This document shows, one piece after another, positions 42,315-52,045 of a DNA stretch of 64,000 nucleotides. A program made the position numbers and the translations under genes. The stretch's first letter is position 1. Every line of letters starts with the position of its first letter. Source of the DNA: UBA4416 sp040376995 (lineage in GTDB: Bacteria > Bacteroidota > Bacteroidia > B-17B0 > Aurantibacillaceae); contig JBEIPP010000001.1 of the NCBI GenBank assembly GCA_040376995.1, forward strand, positions 1-64,000, written 5' to 3'. Under the pieces are notes generated by a model. That model searched no databases. It worked only from the letters and a program-made list of their open reading frames with translations, and was not told the origin of the DNA.

Positions 42315-45300
42315 TTAAAAAAATGCCCTTACTTGAGCGCCACCAATATTTACGATTTTGCTATCTGGAGATTTTCGTCCGCTATAATTAATACTCACTT
42401 GAATATTATTAGATAAATTTCTTTGATAGCTTAATTCCCAAGTATAGTTATATCCTGTTTTTAAAGCATTCAACATTTCATAAGCCACAGGCGTGTTTTG
42501 ATTGAGGGCATCATTGTATGTGATATTAATGAAATCAGCTTTACCAGTTAAACTACCTTTTTCTAATTGATTAAATTTTAACTCTAATCCCAAATCGTTT
42601 AGCTCAGCTTTTTGAAAACCTTCAATAATAATATTTTGTTTTTTGTTATGTTTGTATAAAACACTAATTCTAAACGCTGTATTAGGTTGATAGCTTAACT
42701 TTTGTTCTAAATCATACGCTTCAATTTTATAGTTACGAGTCGTTAAAAAAGCAGACTCATTAGATTTAATACCAAACACATTGATGCTGTTTAAACTCCA
42801 TGATTTTGTTACATTCCATCTCCATCTCCATTCATGTGTTGTGTTTTCGCGCGTTTCGTAACCATTAGTGAGTAATTGTTTACTTAAATTACTTTGATAG
42901 GTGTAGTCCGTTCCAAAAACGGCGGCGCTTTGATTAAAGAAAATACTTTGTCGCAACGAATAGTTTAAAGCAGTAAGTAAGGAATCATTAAGATTTATAT
43001 TTACGGGGTTAAATGTAAATAGCGCTCCATTATCATTTGTTTTTTTATCAACGCGATAAGCTGATTGAGAGGCAAAACGACTAATAAATTTCATGGCTTT
43101 ACCAGAACTATCTTTTAAGAAAACAAAAGGGCGAAGATTTAAAGAAAAACTAAATTGATCGTGTAATACTTTTACATATTGGTTGGTTGGTGTATATACT
43201 CTAATGTATAATGCCTGATCTGAAAATTGAGCAATTTCAAATTCATTTAATTCCTTTATTCCATTGTCGTTATAATCTTTCCAAGCATAAGTTCCTTGAC
43301 CTGCGGCAACTAATAAATAGTAATATTCTTTTTTGTTTTCTAAACCATAGCCTGTTTCGTAAAATATACTGGAAGTGATAAATCCTTTCATTAATCTAGG
43401 CGAGTATTCAATTCTACTTAATAATGTATTATCGGGCTTTATCGTCATCGAATCTCTTTTGAGCTGTAGTTCTCTATATGTAAATATCACAGAGAAAGGA
43501 TGGTTTCTAATACTATTTACATTCACCGAAAAGCCCGTATTTTTTGCTAATGTCGAGTCTTTTAAAACAGAACCATAAGCTTGTTTATCTCTTCGCTCTC
43601 GGTAAAATAGTTTATATAAATTACCAGTTGAGTCTTTATTGGTAATGTTTCCTTCCCACTCATAAAACTGATAGCTTCGCGATAGTAAACTATCAGACGT
43701 TGTTTTTCTGAATAAATTTTGTTCAAATTCATCCAAATAATTCAATTTTAATTTCCAAATAGACTGAGAGAAAGAGGCTTTATGCCTATAAAAAGCACTT
43801 AACTGCGAATTATAATTACTAGTTAAATAAGAACCATTGTAAGTTGTGGTGTTTGTTTTAGTATTATATAAACTAGTAATGCTGTGTTTTAATCCTTTGT
43901 AAAAGACCCCCTCATCAAAAAAATTGATACCATATAGTAATTTTAATTTTTCGTTTTTTTGAATTCCTACTTGAGCAAAACCAACATGTTGATCAGAATT
44001 AATCGGGGCGTTAATTGGCCTGTTCCAGTCACGTTCAAACTCAATAGCTCGGTATCTTTCTATAGGGTTAAAGTATTGTTGCACGTACTCATAACCTAAA
44101 TTATAAACAGCATTTAAGGATTGTTTATCTGTAGAATCTTTTTTAATAATGTTTTGATTATTACTGTTTATTTTAATACCATAACCGTCATCATTATCCG
44201 AATCATAACCACTAAAAGTATTAATGTCATTTTTTGTATACACTCCCTCAATATCAAGGATATGATTTTTGGTAAATTGATAGTTAATACCAGTAGTAAA
44301 CATTTGTTTTTTCTTAGGGGTCACCAATGGAATAATGGGCTCATAATTCCCCTGTAAAACACCTCCAACTGGCGCCACCCATTTATATACTTTTCCATTG
44401 GCAGTAGTTGACACCTGAAGATAGTAGCCATTGTTTTCTCCCACATAACTATATTTTACTCTGTATTTAGCACTATCGGCATTGGTTGAATAAACAAAAA
44501 TTCCATTATATGTTACCGAAGAAACTGTGGTATCCTTTTTCCAATAAAAAATATCTGTTGTATTAAATGTTCCTAGTTCAGCACCGCTTGTTATGGCTTT
44601 ACTTAAGGTGTCGCCAATGTTAAACATGGTTAACTTTTGAGATTCTGTAAGTGATTGTTGTAGAGTTTTGTTTTTATTGTCTTGTTCGCCAAAAAAATTA
44701 AGTCTCACTTTCAATTTTTCTGCCTCTATTTCTTCACTAAAAAAGTAAAGTGAGCGCGCATAATTTCTTTCGGCATATTGAAACTCAGCAATAATACGCT
44801 TGTCTTTTGTAATGATTTGTTTAGCTGTAAAAGTTAATTCAGAAGTGTTATAGTCAATGATATAATCATTTTCTTGTCCGCGTTGCAATAATTTCCCATC
44901 AATATAAATACGTTCGGTTCCAGATAACACAATAATAAATTGTTCGTTGTCAGCTCCGCGTAATCTATAAGGACCTTGATTATTTTCTACACCTTGTATG
45001 ACATTACGAGCAAATTTTCCTTTACTCACAGCGCCGCTTACCTGTGTTTTAAAAACCACTTGTTTTTTATTAATAGTATCAAAATAGTTATTAGATAAAT
45101 AAGCTCCTTGCGAACGTTTGTAAAAATTCATGAAATAACTGTTAGGGCGCTGCAGCTGAAAATCTCCTACAATTAATTTGGAGTTTTTGTTTGATAATTG
45201 CACAAATACTTTATCAAATTCTTGTAATTGCGCAGTTGTTCCATCCGCTTGAAAAGGTATGTTATCATCAGTGGCAGCTAATAATAAATCTACTTCTTGA

Positions 45301-45803
45301 GTTAATTTACCACTGACTTGTAAATTTAAACTAGAATTAACTACTACATCCTGATTATTACCAAAACTAATGCCTCTGCTGATACTTCCGTTTTTATTTA
45401 ATCCGTCTGATACAAATGTTTCATTAGGAACTGCTGAGCCAGAAAAAGCTAAAGTCATTGGATTTAAAGGTAATGATAAATCTTTAGTAAGAAGTGATGT
45501 GCTTTGATGATAGTAAGGTTTTTCGAAATTATACGGAAAGCTTTTATAACTCACAAAAATCGGGTCGCTAGGCTTTACTTTAAAAATAATAGCTTTTAAG
45601 GGATAATTGATTTTATAGCTTGAGCTATCTAAAGGATTGTTTTTTGAAGTAATAGATACTGTGCCTGGTATCAAACTTAAAGTATCTAAATAAAGTGTAT
45701 CAGATTTTACAAAATAATATTTTTGTTTTAGGTTCGTTTGGGCTTGTGTCTGAATAAAACATCCATACAAAAACACTACTATAAAAAATAACCTAAAACT
45801 CAC
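42315..45803 (-). CDS. Large outer-membrane barrel protein, unknown function
   Basis: A 1162-residue exported protein with GTG start and signal peptide ending at TQAQ. The N-terminal third contains a plug-like region (LNKNGSISRGISFGNNQDV near residue 137, LQVSGKLTQEVDLLLAATD, VQLSNKNSKLIVGDFQLQRP). The rest is a long series of amphipathic strands with alternating aromatic residues, ending in a strand, IVNIGGAQVRAFF. The ISRGISFGNNQ and QISGKL-like motifs recall regions of the T9SS translocon SprA, but the protein is half that size. It may be a distant SprA-type or usher-like barrel. It is the first gene of the minus-strand ribE-nadB group. Confidence 0.72.
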   Translation of the reverse strand: MSFRLFFIVVFLYGCFIQTQAQTNLKQKYYFVKSDTLYLDTLSLIPGTVSITSKNNPLDSSSYKINYPLKAIIFKVKPSDPIFVSYKSFPYNFEKPYYHQSTSLLTKDLSLPLNPMTLAFSGSAVPNETFVSDGLNKNGSISRGISFGNNQDVVVNSSLNLQVSGKLTQEVDLLLAATDDNIPFQADGTTAQLQEFDKVFVQLSNKNSKLIVGDFQLQRPNSYFMNFYKRSQGAYLSNNYFDTINKKQVVFKTQVSGAVSKGKFARNVIQGVENNQGPYRLRGADNEQFIIVLSGTERIYIDGKLLQRGQENDYIIDYNTSELTFTAKQIITKDKRIIAEFQYAERNYARSLYFFSEEIEAEKLKVRLNFFGEQDNKNKTLQQSLTESQKLTMFNIGDTLSKAITSGAELGTFNTTDIFYWKKDTTVSSVTYNGIFVYSTNADSAKYRVKYSYVGENNGYYLQVSTTANGKVYKWVAPVGGVLQGNYEPIIPLVTPKKKQMFTTGINYQFTKNHILDIEGVYTKNDINTFSGYDSDNDDGYGIKINSNNQNIIKKDSTDKQSLNAVYNLGYEYVQQYFNPIERYRAIEFERDWNRPINAPINSDQHVGFAQVGIQKNEKLKLLYGINFFDEGVFYKGLKHSITSLYNTKTNTTTYNGSYLTSNYNSQLSAFYRHKASFSQSIWKLKLNYLDEFEQNLFRKTTSDSLLSRSYQFYEWEGNITNKDSTGNLYKLFYRERRDKQAYGSVLKDSTLAKNTGFSVNVNSIRNHPFSVIFTYRELQLKRDSMTIKPDNTLLSRIEYSPRLMKGFITSSIFYETGYGLENKKEYYYLLVAAGQGTYAWKDYNDNGIKELNEFEIAQFSDQALYIRVYTPTNQYVKVLHDQFSFSLNLRPFVFLKDSSGKAMKFISRFASQSAYRVDKKTNDNGALFTFNPVNINLNDSLLTALNYSLRQSIFFNQSAAVFGTDYTYQSNLSKQLLTNGYETRENTTHEWRWRWNVTKSWSLNSINVFGIKSNESAFLTTRNYKIEAYDLEQKLSYQPNTAFRISVLYKHNKKQNIIIEGFQKAELNDLGLELKFNQLEKGSLTGKADFINITYNDALNQNTPVAYEMLNALKTGYNYTWELSYQRNLSNNIQVSINYSGRKSPDSKIVNIGGAQVRAFF

Positions 45804-45863
45804 GATATGTATAACGGTTTATAAATATAGAAATTGTATTTTTAAACCTTAAATTGATTTTAG

Positions 45864-46628
45864 ATGAGAATAATAACATACAATGTAAACGGCATTCGTG
45901 CAGCTATGACAAAAGGTTTAGTAGATTGGGTAAAGGCTGCAAGCCCAGATGTATTGTGTTTACAAGAAACTAAAGCAACTCCCGACCAAGTGGATGTGCA
46001 AGCTTTTGAAGCTTTAGGTTACCATTTATATTGGTATTCGGCGCAAAAAAAAGGATATAGCGGAGTGGCTATTTTCTCTAAACTAAAGCCAAAACATGTA
46101 GAGTATGGTTGTGGCATAGAGAAATATGATTTTGAAGGACGCGTCATTCGTTTAGATTTCCAAGAATGCTCGGTGATGAGTGTTTATCATCCAAGTGGCA
46201 GTAGTGGCGATGATCGTCAGGCATTTAAAATGCAATGGTTAGCCGATTTTCAGACCTATATCAACGATTTAAAAGCAAAAATCCCTAATTTGATTTTATG
46301 TGGAGATTATAATATTTGCCACAAACCAATAGATATTCATAATCCCAAATCAAATGCAAATACATCAGGATTTTTGCCCGAAGAGAGAGAATGGATGGAA
46401 CAGTTTATTCAGTCTGGTTTTATAGATTCGTTCAGATATTTTAACCAAGAGCCCCATCAATATAGCTGGTGGAGCTATAGAGCAGGATCGAGAGGGAAGA
46501 ATTTGGGTTGGCGAATTGACTATAATTTAGTGGCTAATCACTTAGATAAACATTTAAAAAGAGCAGTGATTTTGCCAGATGCGATGCATAGTGATCACTG
46601 TCCAGTTTTGTTGGAAATGGAATTTTAA
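45864..46628 (+). CDS. xth: Exodeoxyribonuclease III
   Basis: AP endonuclease and 3'-5' exonuclease for base excision repair. 254 residues with the full set of family motifs: TYNVNGIRAA near residue 4, CLQETKATPDQVD near 33, GYSGVAIFSK near 64, the GDYNICHKPIDIHNPK metal site near 147, and WRIDYNLV and DAMHSDHCPV near the C-terminus. It is transcribed away from the large barrel gene and precedes the substrate-binding lipoprotein by 77 bases with that gene's own promoter between. Confidence 0.96.
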   Translation: MRIITYNVNGIRAAMTKGLVDWVKAASPDVLCLQETKATPDQVDVQAFEALGYHLYWYSAQKKGYSGVAIFSKLKPKHVEYGCGIEKYDFEGRVIRLDFQECSVMSVYHPSGSSGDDRQAFKMQWLADFQTYINDLKAKIPNLILCGDYNICHKPIDIHNPKSNANTSGFLPEEREWMEQFIQSGFIDSFRYFNQEPHQYSWWSYRAGSRGKNLGWRIDYNLVANHLDKHLKRAVILPDAMHSDHCPVLLEMEF

Positions 46629-46669
46629 CAAATTTGAGGATTTTTTTAGTTATTTTAGTTATTTAGGTT

Positions 46670-46677
46670 ATATTTGT
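46670..46677 (+). promoter_or_regulatory. -7 box of the substrate-binding protein gene
   Basis: TATATTTG matches TAnnTTTG exactly and lies 28 bases before the preferred ATG at 46706. The sequence just upstream is a run of TTATTTTAG-like near-repeats with no clear TTTG. Confidence 0.55.
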
Positions 46678-46705
46678 GATTGCATAAAAACTTATGTACT
46701 TAGGT

Positions 46706-48463
46706 ATGAAAAAAATATTTATTCCACTAGTAGCTAGCGTGTTAACACTTAGCTTAGTTTCATGTTCAGACGACACAAAAGATAGCCACGAAGGCATTGA
46801 AGGCAAGGGCGGCGTGTATTTGGGCGGCGTGATGCGCTTGAATGAAGTTGAAGCTTTTAAAAGCTTAAACCCAATTGCTGTTAATGAAGTCGTAGGTTTT
46901 CATATTGGCACTCAATTATTTGAGGGCTTGGTGAAGTTCAACCAAAACGATTTATCTATAAAACCGGCTATTGCTCGTTCTTGGGAAATTAGTGAAAATC
47001 TAACAGAATGGACTTTCTATATCCGTCAAGGGGTTATGTTTCATCCAGATGCTTGTTTTGCTGATGGAAATGGTAGAGAATTAAAAGCAAGTGATATTAA
47101 ATTTTGTTTTGACAAATTATGTACGGCTGATCCTAACAACGCTCAATTTGATGTAACTTTTAAGGATCATGTTATTGGTGCTAATGAGTCTTTTGCTGCT
47201 TCAAAAACAGGAAAAAGCTTAGGCGTTTCTGGGATTAAAATTGTTAATGATACAACTTTAACTATTTCTTTAAAAGCTCCATATGCTGGATTCTTAAATA
47301 TATTAGCAATGCCTGGGTGTTGGATTTATCCAAAAGAAGCTTTAGATAAATACGCGTTAGATATCCGTACTCATCCAGTTGGTACTGGTCCGTTTCAATT
47401 AGAAACAGTGAAAGAAGGAGAAGTATTAATCATGAAAAAGAATCCTAATTACTACGCATACGATGAGTATGGAAACAAATTGCCATATTTAGATGGATTG
47501 AAATATACGTTTATTCGTGAGAAAAAAGCTGAGATTTTAGAATTTAAATCAGGTAACTTGGACATGGTATATCGTTTGCCAGTAGAGATTGTGCCAGAAA
47601 TTTTAGGCGATTTAGAACATGCTAAAGAGCGTAAAACTGAATTTCAAATTTTAAACACACCAGCGTTTAATACAAATTATTTAGGGTTTAACTGTACTAG
47701 CCCTGCATTTAACAAAAAAGAGGTACGCTTGGCATTTAACTATGCAATTGACAGACATAAAATAGCAGATTTTACATTACAAGGTGAAGGAAGTTATGGA
47801 GATTATGGCATTGTGCCTTACGTTAAAGCATTTGAAAAAGATGGTTATAACTTTAAAGATTTAAAAGGATATACATTAGACGTAGCTAAAGCAAAAGAAT
47901 ATCTTAAAAAAGCGGGTTATGCTGATGGAAAAGGTTTTCCAAAAGTAACATTACAAATTAATAGTGGAGGAGGGAATAATATTTTAATTGCTGAAGTTGT
48001 ACAAACAATGTTGAAGGAAAATTTAAATGTAGATGTAAATATAAATACAGTTCCTTTTGCAGAGCATATAGAGCAAGTACAATCAGGTAAAGTAGATTTT
48101 TTCCGTTTTGCTTGGATTGCTGATTATCCAGATCCAGAAACATTCTTAACGATTTTCTACGGTAAACACGTTCCTGCAAATGCTTCAGAAAAATCTTTTA
48201 TCAACCATTTCAGATTTAAAAATGCACGTTTTGATTCATTATTTGCAGCATCATTTATGGAGTTAGATAAAGCAAAACGTTATGCATTATTAACTAAGGC
48301 AGAACAAATAATTTTAGATGAAGCTCCATTTATGCCAATATTTTATAACGAAAACTTCCGTTTAGAGCAGTTAAACGTTCGTAATTTCCCTGAAAACGCA
48401 ATGAACTATATGGATTTATCTGTTGTGTATTTAATACCAAAAGATAAAATGCCTAAAAAATAA
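46706..48463 (+). CDS. Oligopeptide-type ABC transporter substrate-binding lipoprotein
   Basis: Extracytoplasmic solute receptor of family 5 (OppA/DppA type). 585 residues from ATG 46706; the ATG 4 codons earlier (46694) would put extra residues before the Lys-Lys of the signal peptide. A lipobox LVSC near residue 19 marks lipid attachment. Family landmarks are FEGLVKFNQNDLSIKPAIARSWEIS near 75, SDIKFCFDKLC near 130, GTGPFQLETVKEGE near 225 and the LAFNYAIDRHKIADF motif near 340. No permease or ATPase genes are adjacent, so the transporter partners are elsewhere. Confidence 0.93.
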   Translation: MKKIFIPLVASVLTLSLVSCSDDTKDSHEGIEGKGGVYLGGVMRLNEVEAFKSLNPIAVNEVVGFHIGTQLFEGLVKFNQNDLSIKPAIARSWEISENLTEWTFYIRQGVMFHPDACFADGNGRELKASDIKFCFDKLCTADPNNAQFDVTFKDHVIGANESFAASKTGKSLGVSGIKIVNDTTLTISLKAPYAGFLNILAMPGCWIYPKEALDKYALDIRTHPVGTGPFQLETVKEGEVLIMKKNPNYYAYDEYGNKLPYLDGLKYTFIREKKAEILEFKSGNLDMVYRLPVEIVPEILGDLEHAKERKTEFQILNTPAFNTNYLGFNCTSPAFNKKEVRLAFNYAIDRHKIADFTLQGEGSYGDYGIVPYVKAFEKDGYNFKDLKGYTLDVAKAKEYLKKAGYADGKGFPKVTLQINSGGGNNILIAEVVQTMLKENLNVDVNINTVPFAEHIEQVQSGKVDFFRFAWIADYPDPETFLTIFYGKHVPANASEKSFINHFRFKNARFDSLFAASFMELDKAKRYALLTKAEQIILDEAPFMPIFYNENFRLEQLNVRNFPENAMNYMDLSVVYLIPKDKMPKK

Positions 48464-48478
48464 TTTTAGTATTCTAAC

Positions 48479-48514
48479 AAAAAACGCCTTCTAAAATTAG
48501 AAGGCGTTTTTTTG
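48479..48514 (+). terminator. Intrinsic terminator after the substrate-binding protein gene
   Basis: Stem AAAACGCCTTCTA / TAGAAGGCGTTTT with an AAAT loop and T7 run, starting 16 bases after the stop. The following 225 bases up to 48739 hold no ORF, tRNA or recognised RNA. Confidence 0.92.
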
Positions 48515-48739
48515 TGCTAGTAATCCGAAGAAACATACATACAGCTTAATATAGGCAAACGAATTAATTCAGGATGTTCTTATCGCATGTTGTAATCCTG
48601 CTGTATTTTGCAAGCCCCTAAAATGTGATAAAATCATCTTGAAACGTTCATTGTACTCTGTGTATTTGTAAGCTCAATTTTTATATCTTTTTTTTATCGT
48701 GGCAATTTTTTTACGTTATTTGCTACTAAACTAAAATAA

Positions 48740-49381
48740 ATGGAATTTATCAGCAAAATTCTTAGCGATTACTGCGAAAATAATACCTCTCCAGAATCAG
48801 AAATATTAGCACAGTTAAATAGAGAAACACATTTAAAAGTAGTTTCTCCACGAATGCTGAGTGGCCATTTACAAGGGCGTTTTTTAAGCTTTATTTCTAA
48901 ATTACAACAACCAAAATTTATTTTAGAAATTGGCACATACACAGGCTACTCTGCTCTATGCTTAGCAGAAGGCTTGCACCCAGAAGGTAAGTTAATTAGT
49001 ATTGATGTGAACGAAGAAGCATCTTCTTTTGCAAAATTATTTATTGCCAAAACACAATATGCCGATCAAATAGAATTGGTTTTAGCAGATGCGAGAGAGT
49101 TTGTGAAAACAATTAAAGAACCGATAGACTTAGTTTTTATTGATGCCGACAAGAAAAATTATTTAGCGTACTATTATTTAATGATTGATAAAATAAAATC
49201 TGGCGGATTAATTATAGCCGATAATGTTTTATGGAGTGGTAAAATCACTATGTCTGAAAAAGATATGGACAGAGAAACTCTTGCTTTACATCAATTCAAT
49301 CAATTTGTGCAACAAGACTCAAGAGTGGAAAATATTTTATTACCAATTAGGGATGGCTTGATGATAGTGAGAAAAAAATAA
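48740..49381 (+). CDS. SAM-dependent O-methyltransferase (CCoAOMT-like)
   Basis: A 213-residue class I methyltransferase of the catechol/caffeoyl-CoA O-methyltransferase type. SAM and metal motifs: ILEIGTYTGYSALCLAEGL near residue 61, ISIDVNEEASSFAK near 88, VFIDADKKNYLAYY near 131 (Asp of the metal site) and IADNVLWSGK near 156. No signal peptide. The substrate cannot be deduced; bacterial relatives act on small phenolics or on tRNA (TrmR-like), so a TrmR-like role is an alternative. Confidence 0.9.
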   Translation: MEFISKILSDYCENNTSPESEILAQLNRETHLKVVSPRMLSGHLQGRFLSFISKLQQPKFILEIGTYTGYSALCLAEGLHPEGKLISIDVNEEASSFAKLFIAKTQYADQIELVLADAREFVKTIKEPIDLVFIDADKKNYLAYYYLMIDKIKSGGLIIADNVLWSGKITMSEKDMDRETLALHQFNQFVQQDSRVENILLPIRDGLMIVRKK

Positions 49382-49433
49382 ACATAAAATATTCTTTAAA
49401 CTTACTTTACATTAGTTACATATTATACCCACT

Positions 49434-49796
49434 ATGAAATTCACTTTTACTATTCTTCTTTCATTTTTTATTGGAATAAATTTATTCGCTCAAACTAACG
49501 AAGAGCTATCTATTGCTTTTATAAAGAAATTAGAGCGTCAGCAATTTGACAGTTGCTACTCAATGTTTGACACAAGTATGGCTAATAAATTTAATGCTGC
49601 CATGTTAGAAAAAATGTGGGGCAGTATTCCAAGATACATGGGCGAATACAAAGGCTATACAACCGTTGAATCAATGAAGAAAGATTCTATTGATGTGGTT
49701 GCTGTAAGATGTATATTTGAAAAAACAAAAATGGATTTGCAATTTAGTTTTGTTGAAAACAAAAAAATTATCGGGATGTATTTTTGTACCTCCTAA
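49434..49796 (+). CDS. Exported DUF3887-type alpha/beta hydrolase, N-terminal part (frameshifted gene)
   Basis: First 115 or so residues of an exported hydrolase. Signal peptide ending at LFAQ, then a small DUF3887-like helix-sheet domain (FIKKLERQQFDSCYSMFD, MAAMLEKMWGSI-like region). The frame runs into a stop at 49796 just after T5 at 49781-49785. Removing one T gives GMYFVPPKNKT and joins the hydrolase domain read in the next frame, so the two ORFs are halves of one gene. Confidence 0.7.
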   Translation: MKFTFTILLSFFIGINLFAQTNEELSIAFIKKLERQQFDSCYSMFDTSMANKFNAAMLEKMWGSIPRYMGEYKGYTTVESMKKDSIDVVAVRCIFEKTKMDLQFSFVENKKIIGMYFCTS

Positions 49797-50736
49797 AAAT
49801 AAAACGGCTTACGCAACTCCAGAATACGCTCAACAAAATAAATACTACGAAACCAAAATTGCTGTAAAAACAGGAACCATGTCGCTTCCAGGCGCATTAT
49901 GTGTTCCTAATACTGTTAAAAATCCTCCAGTTGTTATTTTATTAGCTGGTTCTGGCCCTAATGATAAAGATGAAACAATAGGGCCAAACAAAGCATTAAA
50001 AGATTTAGCCGTTGGCTTAGTGTCTAATGGTATTGCTAGCTATAGATACGATAAACGTACTTTGGTTTATGGCAAAGACATGAAAGAGGTTGATTTGAAT
50101 GCAGAAGTAATTGAAGATGCTTTAACAGCAGTTACAACCATAAAAAACAATCCAAATTTTAAAGATTCTAAAATATTTATTGCTGGACATAGCTTAGGTG
50201 CCATGTGCGCTCCACTAATTGCGAGTAAATCAAAACAAATTAATGGCATTGTGCTATTAGCAGGAAATGCTCGCCCATTAGAAGATGTTGTGTTAGAGCA
50301 ATACAATTATATTTTCGGCCTTGATAGCTTAGATGCTCATGAAAGAAAAGAACTACTAGACTATTCTACCAAACTAAAAACGGTTAAGGATCCAAAGGCT
50401 TTAAAAACAGCCAAAGCTGAAGATTTGCTATTAAACCAAGAATCTTTTTATTGGCAATCCATCGTAAAATATAATCAAATACAAGTTGCTAAAAAAATAA
50501 AGCAACCAATTTTAGTGCTTCAAGGAGAAAGAGACTACCAAGTAACCATGACTGATTTTAATTTATGGAAGCAAGCCTTAGGAGATAAAACTAAAAACCA
50601 GTTTATCTCATATCCAAACCTAAACCATTTATTTATGAAGGGTGAAGGAAAAGCTACTCCAGCTGAATATGACAAGCAAGGCAATGTTGAATTTCAGGTT
50701 ATAACGGATATTGTAACCTGGATAAATAGCAAGTAA
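49786..50736 (+). CDS. Exported alpha/beta hydrolase, C-terminal catalytic part (frameshifted gene)
   Basis: About 317 residues after the frameshift. An alpha/beta hydrolase core with VVILLAGSGPNDKDET near the start (oxyanion-type strand), the nucleophile elbow IAGHSLGAMCAP and the LVLQGERDYQV strand, with a late His in YPNLNHLFM. This arrangement, DUF3887 followed by an esterase-like hydrolase, is common in exported Bacteroidota proteins. An in-frame ATG at 49717 could start this part without the signal peptide, but that would give a cytoplasmic product and is unlikely to be native. Confidence 0.78.
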   Translation, partial: VPPKNKTAYATPEYAQQNKYYETKIAVKTGTMSLPGALCVPNTVKNPPVVILLAGSGPNDKDETIGPNKALKDLAVGLVSNGIASYRYDKRTLVYGKDMKEVDLNAEVIEDALTAVTTIKNNPNFKDSKIFIAGHSLGAMCAPLIASKSKQINGIVLLAGNARPLEDVVLEQYNYIFGLDSLDAHERKELLDYSTKLKTVKDPKALKTAKAEDLLLNQESFYWQSIVKYNQIQVAKKIKQPILVLQGERDYQVTMTDFNLWKQALGDKTKNQFISYPNLNHLFMKGEGKATPAEYDKQGNVEFQVITDIVTWINSK

Positions 50737-51030
50737 ACGGTATTTCTTTGCCTATAAAAAAAAGAGTATTTTCATTTTATTCAATTATTTTTTAGTTGGC
50801 TGTAACTTTTAAGTAACAAGGTGCGTCCTATGTTAAAATCTGCAGAAAAGATTATTTAAAACTTTAAAATAAGAACATGCTCTATCCATTTTTCAAAATA
50901 GTAAATTTTAAAAATGATAAAATGGATAAACCATTTTGCCATTTATAATTAATAAAACTAAGTTCAGGGCATTGATGAAAAACGAATAGAACTTCATGGC
51001 AAGGGAGATCACGAAATACTATTCAAATAA
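50737..51030. other. 294-base intergenic region left of the insertion sequence
   Basis: AT-rich DNA without a convincing gene. A short open stretch near 50961-51028 (...GIDEKRIELHGKGDHEILFK then stop) ends 3 bases before the insertion sequence and may be the end of a broken gene. An imperfect palindrome near 50890-50940 (ATCCATTTT ... AAAATGGAT) is visible. Confidence 0.4.
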
Positions 51031-51064
51031 AGGTGCAGTCTCATAACGTGGGGAGCTTGCAAGT

Positions 51065-52045
51065 TTAAGCAAATAATTTTTCTAGCCTAAAAAGGAAAAA
51101 AGTAACATCTCTTACGCCTTTTTGGTTTGCTCTAAATAATTTTATTTTGGAATTAAAAGATTCAGCGTTTGCATTTGTATTCCTATTAATAAAGAAGTTT
51201 AATATAGTATCTAAATGATATTCGATTGATTTGGCTGCTGTATTAAATTCTTTAATATTACTGTTCTTAATATCGTTAATCCAATCTATAAATTGTCTTT
51301 TGGCATTGTTAATGTTGTGATTTTCGTATATGTTTCTAAATTGAGTGGCAAGTTCATGTGCTCTTTTTAACACCGGGTATTTTTCAAATAAAATGTCAGC
51401 TCTTTCTTGCTGTGAACTTGTCCAATCGGCATTTCGGTTAAACAATAAATACCTGCCTCGTGTTAACAATTGCTTTAACATGTCGCCATTTGCTAATACC
51501 TCTTGATTATGTTTTTCTCCATTAGCCCTTGCCTTTTTTATTTCTTCGTTTTCTTTCTCAATAGCCTCCCATCTATAGTTGATACGAAGATGTTGTAACG
51601 CTTCTAATACCAACTTTACAACATGAAATCTATCGGTAACTAAGCTTGCATCTGGAAAACTCATGCGGGCCGAAAACTCCATATTACGAGCCATATCAAG
51701 GGTTATTTCTTTTACTTCTAGTCGTTTGGATAAGGGGATTTTTTCGAGAACTTCTATAATTTTAGATGCACTGGTACTGGCAATCATAGCAATTATAGTT
51801 TTCTTTTTACCCTTACCTGCTTTAGATGTTACAAACGTATACAATTCTCCGTTTGATAAACTTACCTCATCAATGCTTATATGAGGGCTAATGTTTTGAG
51901 GATAAATTAAATATTCTTTGGCGTGGTTTTTTTGTTCCCAAGTTTGATATCCACTTGTTTTATATTTATAAGAACGATATAGTTTTTTTCGGGAAACCTT
52001 GTGGTAATATGCAACGGTGCTTATAGCATCCTCTCTAGTATCAAT
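51065..52045 (-). CDS. ISAon1-family transposase (DDE domain, orfB); possible ATT start
   Basis: The catalytic half of the transposase, about 326 residues, similar to ISL3/ISAon1-type DDE enzymes. ISIDEVSLSNGELYTFVTS contains the first Asp, VTDRFHVVKLV the second, and NTNAESFNSKIKLFRANQKG the Glu. The first ordinary start (TTG, 51844) would remove the first catalytic Asp. The frame is open further upstream to ATT at 52045, which overlaps the orfA stop as ATTGA. Initiation at this AUU, or coupling by frameshift, would give the full protein. The IS3-family element IS911 is known to start orfB at AUU. Confidence 0.85.
   Translation of the reverse strand: MDTREDAISTVAYYHKVSRKKLYRSYKYKTSGYQTWEQKNHAKEYLIYPQNISPHISIDEVSLSNGELYTFVTSKAGKGKKKTIIAMIASTSASKIIEVLEKIPLSKRLEVKEITLDMARNMEFSARMSFPDASLVTDRFHVVKLVLEALQHLRINYRWEAIEKENEEIKKARANGEKHNQEVLANGDMLKQLLTRGRYLLFNRNADWTSSQQERADILFEKYPVLKRAHELATQFRNIYENHNINNAKRQFIDWINDIKNSNIKEFNTAAKSIEYHLDTILNFFINRNTNANAESFNSKIKLFRANQKGVRDVTFFLFRLEKLFA

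Noticed and set aside
49781..49785. Programmed frameshift in the hydrolase gene
   Set aside because: No stimulatory hairpin and no known slippery heptamer; a plain homopolymer indel explains it.
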